This document shows positions 62,803 through 64,000 of a DNA stretch of 64,000 nt, piece by piece; positions within the stretch are counted from its first letter, which is position 1; each line of letters begins with the position of its first letter. The notes under the pieces were generated by a model, which saw nothing but the letters and a program-made list of their open reading frames with translations, was not told the DNA's origin and did no database searches. The DNA is from an uncultured Prevotellaceae bacterium (lineage in GTDB: Bacteria; Bacteroidota; Bacteroidia; Bacteroidales; Bacteroidaceae), in NCBI GenBank assembly GCA_900313615.1, contig OMRP01000013.1, positions 31,577 through 95,576 on the forward strand. Reading direction: 5' to 3'. The position numbers and the translations under genes were made by a program.

Positions 62803-62810
62803 CAAAGATA
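62803..62810 (-). promoter_or_regulatory. -7 element of the trkAH promoter
   Basis: The minus strand reads TATCTTTG 24 bp before the trkA start codon. No clear TTTG lies at -33. Confidence 0.65.
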
Positions 62811-62864
62811 AAAAGCAATTATAAAAACTGCGAAGAAATAACGTATTTTAATTCGGTAAGGATT

Positions 62865-63032
62865 TTATAGAGAAAAAAAGCTAAAACGAATAGGAACATG
62901 GCAATTTTGTTCCTTAAAGAATCCTCGGTGAGGGGAACGAGGTGGTCGATGGGCTATCCGGCCTTCTGTTTCAAGGTTGTATTGAAGTATTTCACAAATA
63001 TCCAACTCGTCATCAACTACAAGAATTTTCAT
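62865..63032 (-). pseudogene. Remnant of a response-regulator gene
   Basis: From the ATG at 63032 the frame reads MKILVVDDELDICEILQYN followed by LETEG, the first 24 residues of an OmpR-type receiver domain, including the acidic pair DDE. It then changes abruptly to RIAHRPPRSPHRGFFKEQN, which matches no receiver and comes from a GC-rich repeat with a CCTCG/CGAGG hairpin. The phosphorylated Asp, the rest of the receiver and the output domain are missing. A promoter-like TATATTTG remains at 63079-63086. It is best read as a decayed or disrupted gene. Confidence 0.7.
62915..62962 (-). repeat. GC-rich repeat at the response-regulator break
   Basis: The minus strand reads GCCCATCGACCACCTCGTTC then CCCTCACCGAGGATTCTT, with complementary CCTCG and CGAGG arms. 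Its style resembles the GC-rich intergenic repeats at 10691 and 36581, but it is not identical to them. Confidence 0.5.
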
Positions 63033-63078
63033 AAACCTTCCAAATTGCCGTGTCAATAACAGACACTTATTTTGCATG

Positions 63079-63086
63079 CAAATATA
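63079..63086 (-). promoter_or_regulatory. -7 element before the response-regulator remnant
   Basis: The minus strand reads TATATTTG, fitting TANNTTTG, 46 bp before the remnant's ATG. The promoter seems to have outlived the gene. Confidence 0.5.
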
Positions 63087-63232
63087 GTGTTTTTCCCCGA
63101 AATAAGAAGAAAAAGAATATTACATTGTTATGACATTATCGGGAACTCTTTCTGCGAGCGCTGTCCGTTGGGTAATTTGTACGATTGTTTAGGAACTTAG
63201 GGAATCATCACCTGCAAAAATAATGATTTTAT

Positions 63233-63264
63233 TTTGGAATTTTAAAAAAATCAACCTATTTTTG
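63233..63264 (+). promoter_or_regulatory. Promoter of the leucine-rich-repeat lipoprotein
   Basis: TTTG (63233-63236), 20 bp, TATTTTTG (63257-63264). It lies after an in-frame ATG at 63223, so the gene must start further downstream. Confidence 0.8.
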
Positions 63265-63297
63265 CAGGACATTAATTTTACTTTTTTAAAACGCGAA

Positions 63298-63855
63298 ATG
63301 ATGATGAATTCATTAAGAAAAAATAGCATGGCTCTTCTTTTGGTTTTTGCAGCGAACTATCTTATCGCTTGTGATCATGAAGATGAATCTTCGGATACTA
63401 CGAAACCAGCCGTTACCATCAACGATGACGGTACGACCACCAATGGTGCTGAATATTCAGCCATTGATGACATGACATTCTATCTCGACCATATCAAATA
63501 CGAAGTGAAGGACGACTATCTCGAAGTGACAGGCTTCGACAAGGAACGATTAAGCGGAAATGCCGAGATTTTTTCCTCCATCCATTTCAAGGGGCAGAAC
63601 TATCCTGTAACAAAAATCAAAGAACTTGCATTCTCTCATTGCCAGGCGATGACAAGTATCATTATCCCCTCGGGCATCAAAAGCATAGGCGAATATGCTT
63701 TCCTTGGCTGTAATACATTGACGGAAGTCATCATACCTCCAAGTGTGGAAACCATCTATGGATGGGCTTTCGCAAGTTGTCGTAATCTGAAGAGCGTGAC
63801 TCTCTCCGAGGGATTGACCACCATCCAAAGAGGAGCCTTCATTGGCTGTATTTAG
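63298..63855 (+). CDS. BspA-like leucine-rich-repeat lipoprotein, short form
   Basis: 185 residues from the ATG at 63298 (MMMNSLRKNSMALLLVFAANYLIAC). The lipobox Cys is about residue 25, so the protein is lipid-anchored. The C-terminal half has LRR_5 units of the BspA (Treponema pallidum) type: IKELAFSHCQAMTSIIIPSGIKSIGEYAFLGC, then TLTEVIIPPSVETIYGWAFASC, then NLKSVTLSEGLTTIQRGAFIGC. Such proteins act in adhesion and usually carry many more repeats. This one stops at ATT-TAG straight after the third GC, and the following 140 bp do not continue the repeat, so it may be truncated. It has its own promoter. Confidence 0.85.
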   Translation: MMMNSLRKNSMALLLVFAANYLIACDHEDESSDTTKPAVTINDDGTTTNGAEYSAIDDMTFYLDHIKYEVKDDYLEVTGFDKERLSGNAEIFSSIHFKGQNYPVTKIKELAFSHCQAMTSIIIPSGIKSIGEYAFLGCNTLTEVIIPPSVETIYGWAFASCRNLKSVTLSEGLTTIQRGAFIGCI

Positions 63856-63947
63856 AGACCTCTAAACAACCACAAACAATGGAAAACACATAGAGATAAA
63901 CCTCTGTATATCAACTACTTTTAGATTTTAACACTTCGGACTTGCTT

Positions 63948-63978
63948 TTTGGTGGTTCTCAAAAATCCGCTTATCTTT
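63948..63978 (+). promoter_or_regulatory. Promoter for a gene beyond the right edge
   Basis: TTTG (63948-63951), 19 bp, TATCTTTG (63971-63978). Nothing coding follows within the last 22 bp, so the transcript runs out of the window. Confidence 0.75.
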
Positions 63979-64000
63979 GCAACGCATTTCTACCGCGGAG

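Noticed and set aside
1-64000. CRISPR arrays, insertion sequences, prophage, tRNA or rRNA genes
   Set aside because: No regularly spaced repeat-spacer units, transposase or integrase reading frames, or cloverleaf sequences were seen. Repeats found are short and non-coding.

Overview
The window looks like chromosomal DNA of a Prevotella-type member of the Bacteroidales. Four things support this: paired SusC/SusD genes with SusE/F-like lipoproteins, the type IX secretion genes porU and porV, many promoters of the phylum-specific form (TTTG, 19-22 bases, TANNTTTG), and almost no Shine-Dalgarno sequences. No tRNA, rRNA, transposase or CRISPR array was seen. Layout: 1-265 is a truncated PAP2 phosphatase. 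368-14342 is a starch/maltodextrin locus: an MFS sugar transporter and a LacI-type regulator on the minus strand, then susC, susD, susE, a frameshifted susF, a secreted GH13 alpha-amylase and a GH53 endo-galactanase on the plus strand. The same LacI-type operator lies before susC and before the amylase gene, at nearly the same distance from each -7 element, and probably links the regulator to both transcription units. 14434-21633 holds an ABC exporter, NAD kinase, a DJ-1/PfpI protein, RecG, an M23/LysM peptidase and a small secreted protein. 21685-23735 is a two-gene glycosyltransferase operon. It diverges from a promoter and terminator pair that bracket a small structured RNA of about 197 nt. 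24133-30099 carries ispF, porV, porU and a fumarylacetoacetase-family gene on one strand. 30214-33111 is the rplM-rpsI-rpsB-tsf operon with structured leaders. 33441-37683 is a surface-polysaccharide operon (acyltransferase, LicD, Wzx-type flippase, glycosyltransferase) behind a tandemly duplicated promoter. A methyltransferase follows. 38528-59834 is a large nitrogen-assimilation cluster with three transcription units. The first is pyrG, a purF-like gene, carA, a half-length carB and asnB (minus strand). The second is glnK-amtB-porin (minus). The third is gltB-gltD-dapF-dapL-glnN (plus). Together they cover ammonium uptake and sensing, glutamine and glutamate synthesis, the main glutamine-consuming amidotransferases and diaminopimelate synthesis. 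The pyrG and glnK promoters both carry an array of a CATTTTG-like word repeated about every 31 bp, at matching distances from the -7 element. I read this as the most interesting undescribed regulatory signal in the window. 59951-62778 is trkH-trkA potassium uptake. The right end holds a response-regulator remnant disrupted by a GC-rich repeat, a short BspA-like leucine-rich-repeat lipoprotein, and a promoter for a gene beyond the edge. Short GC-rich and AT-rich intergenic repeat families recur throughout, and in two genes they have become part of the C-terminal coding sequence.
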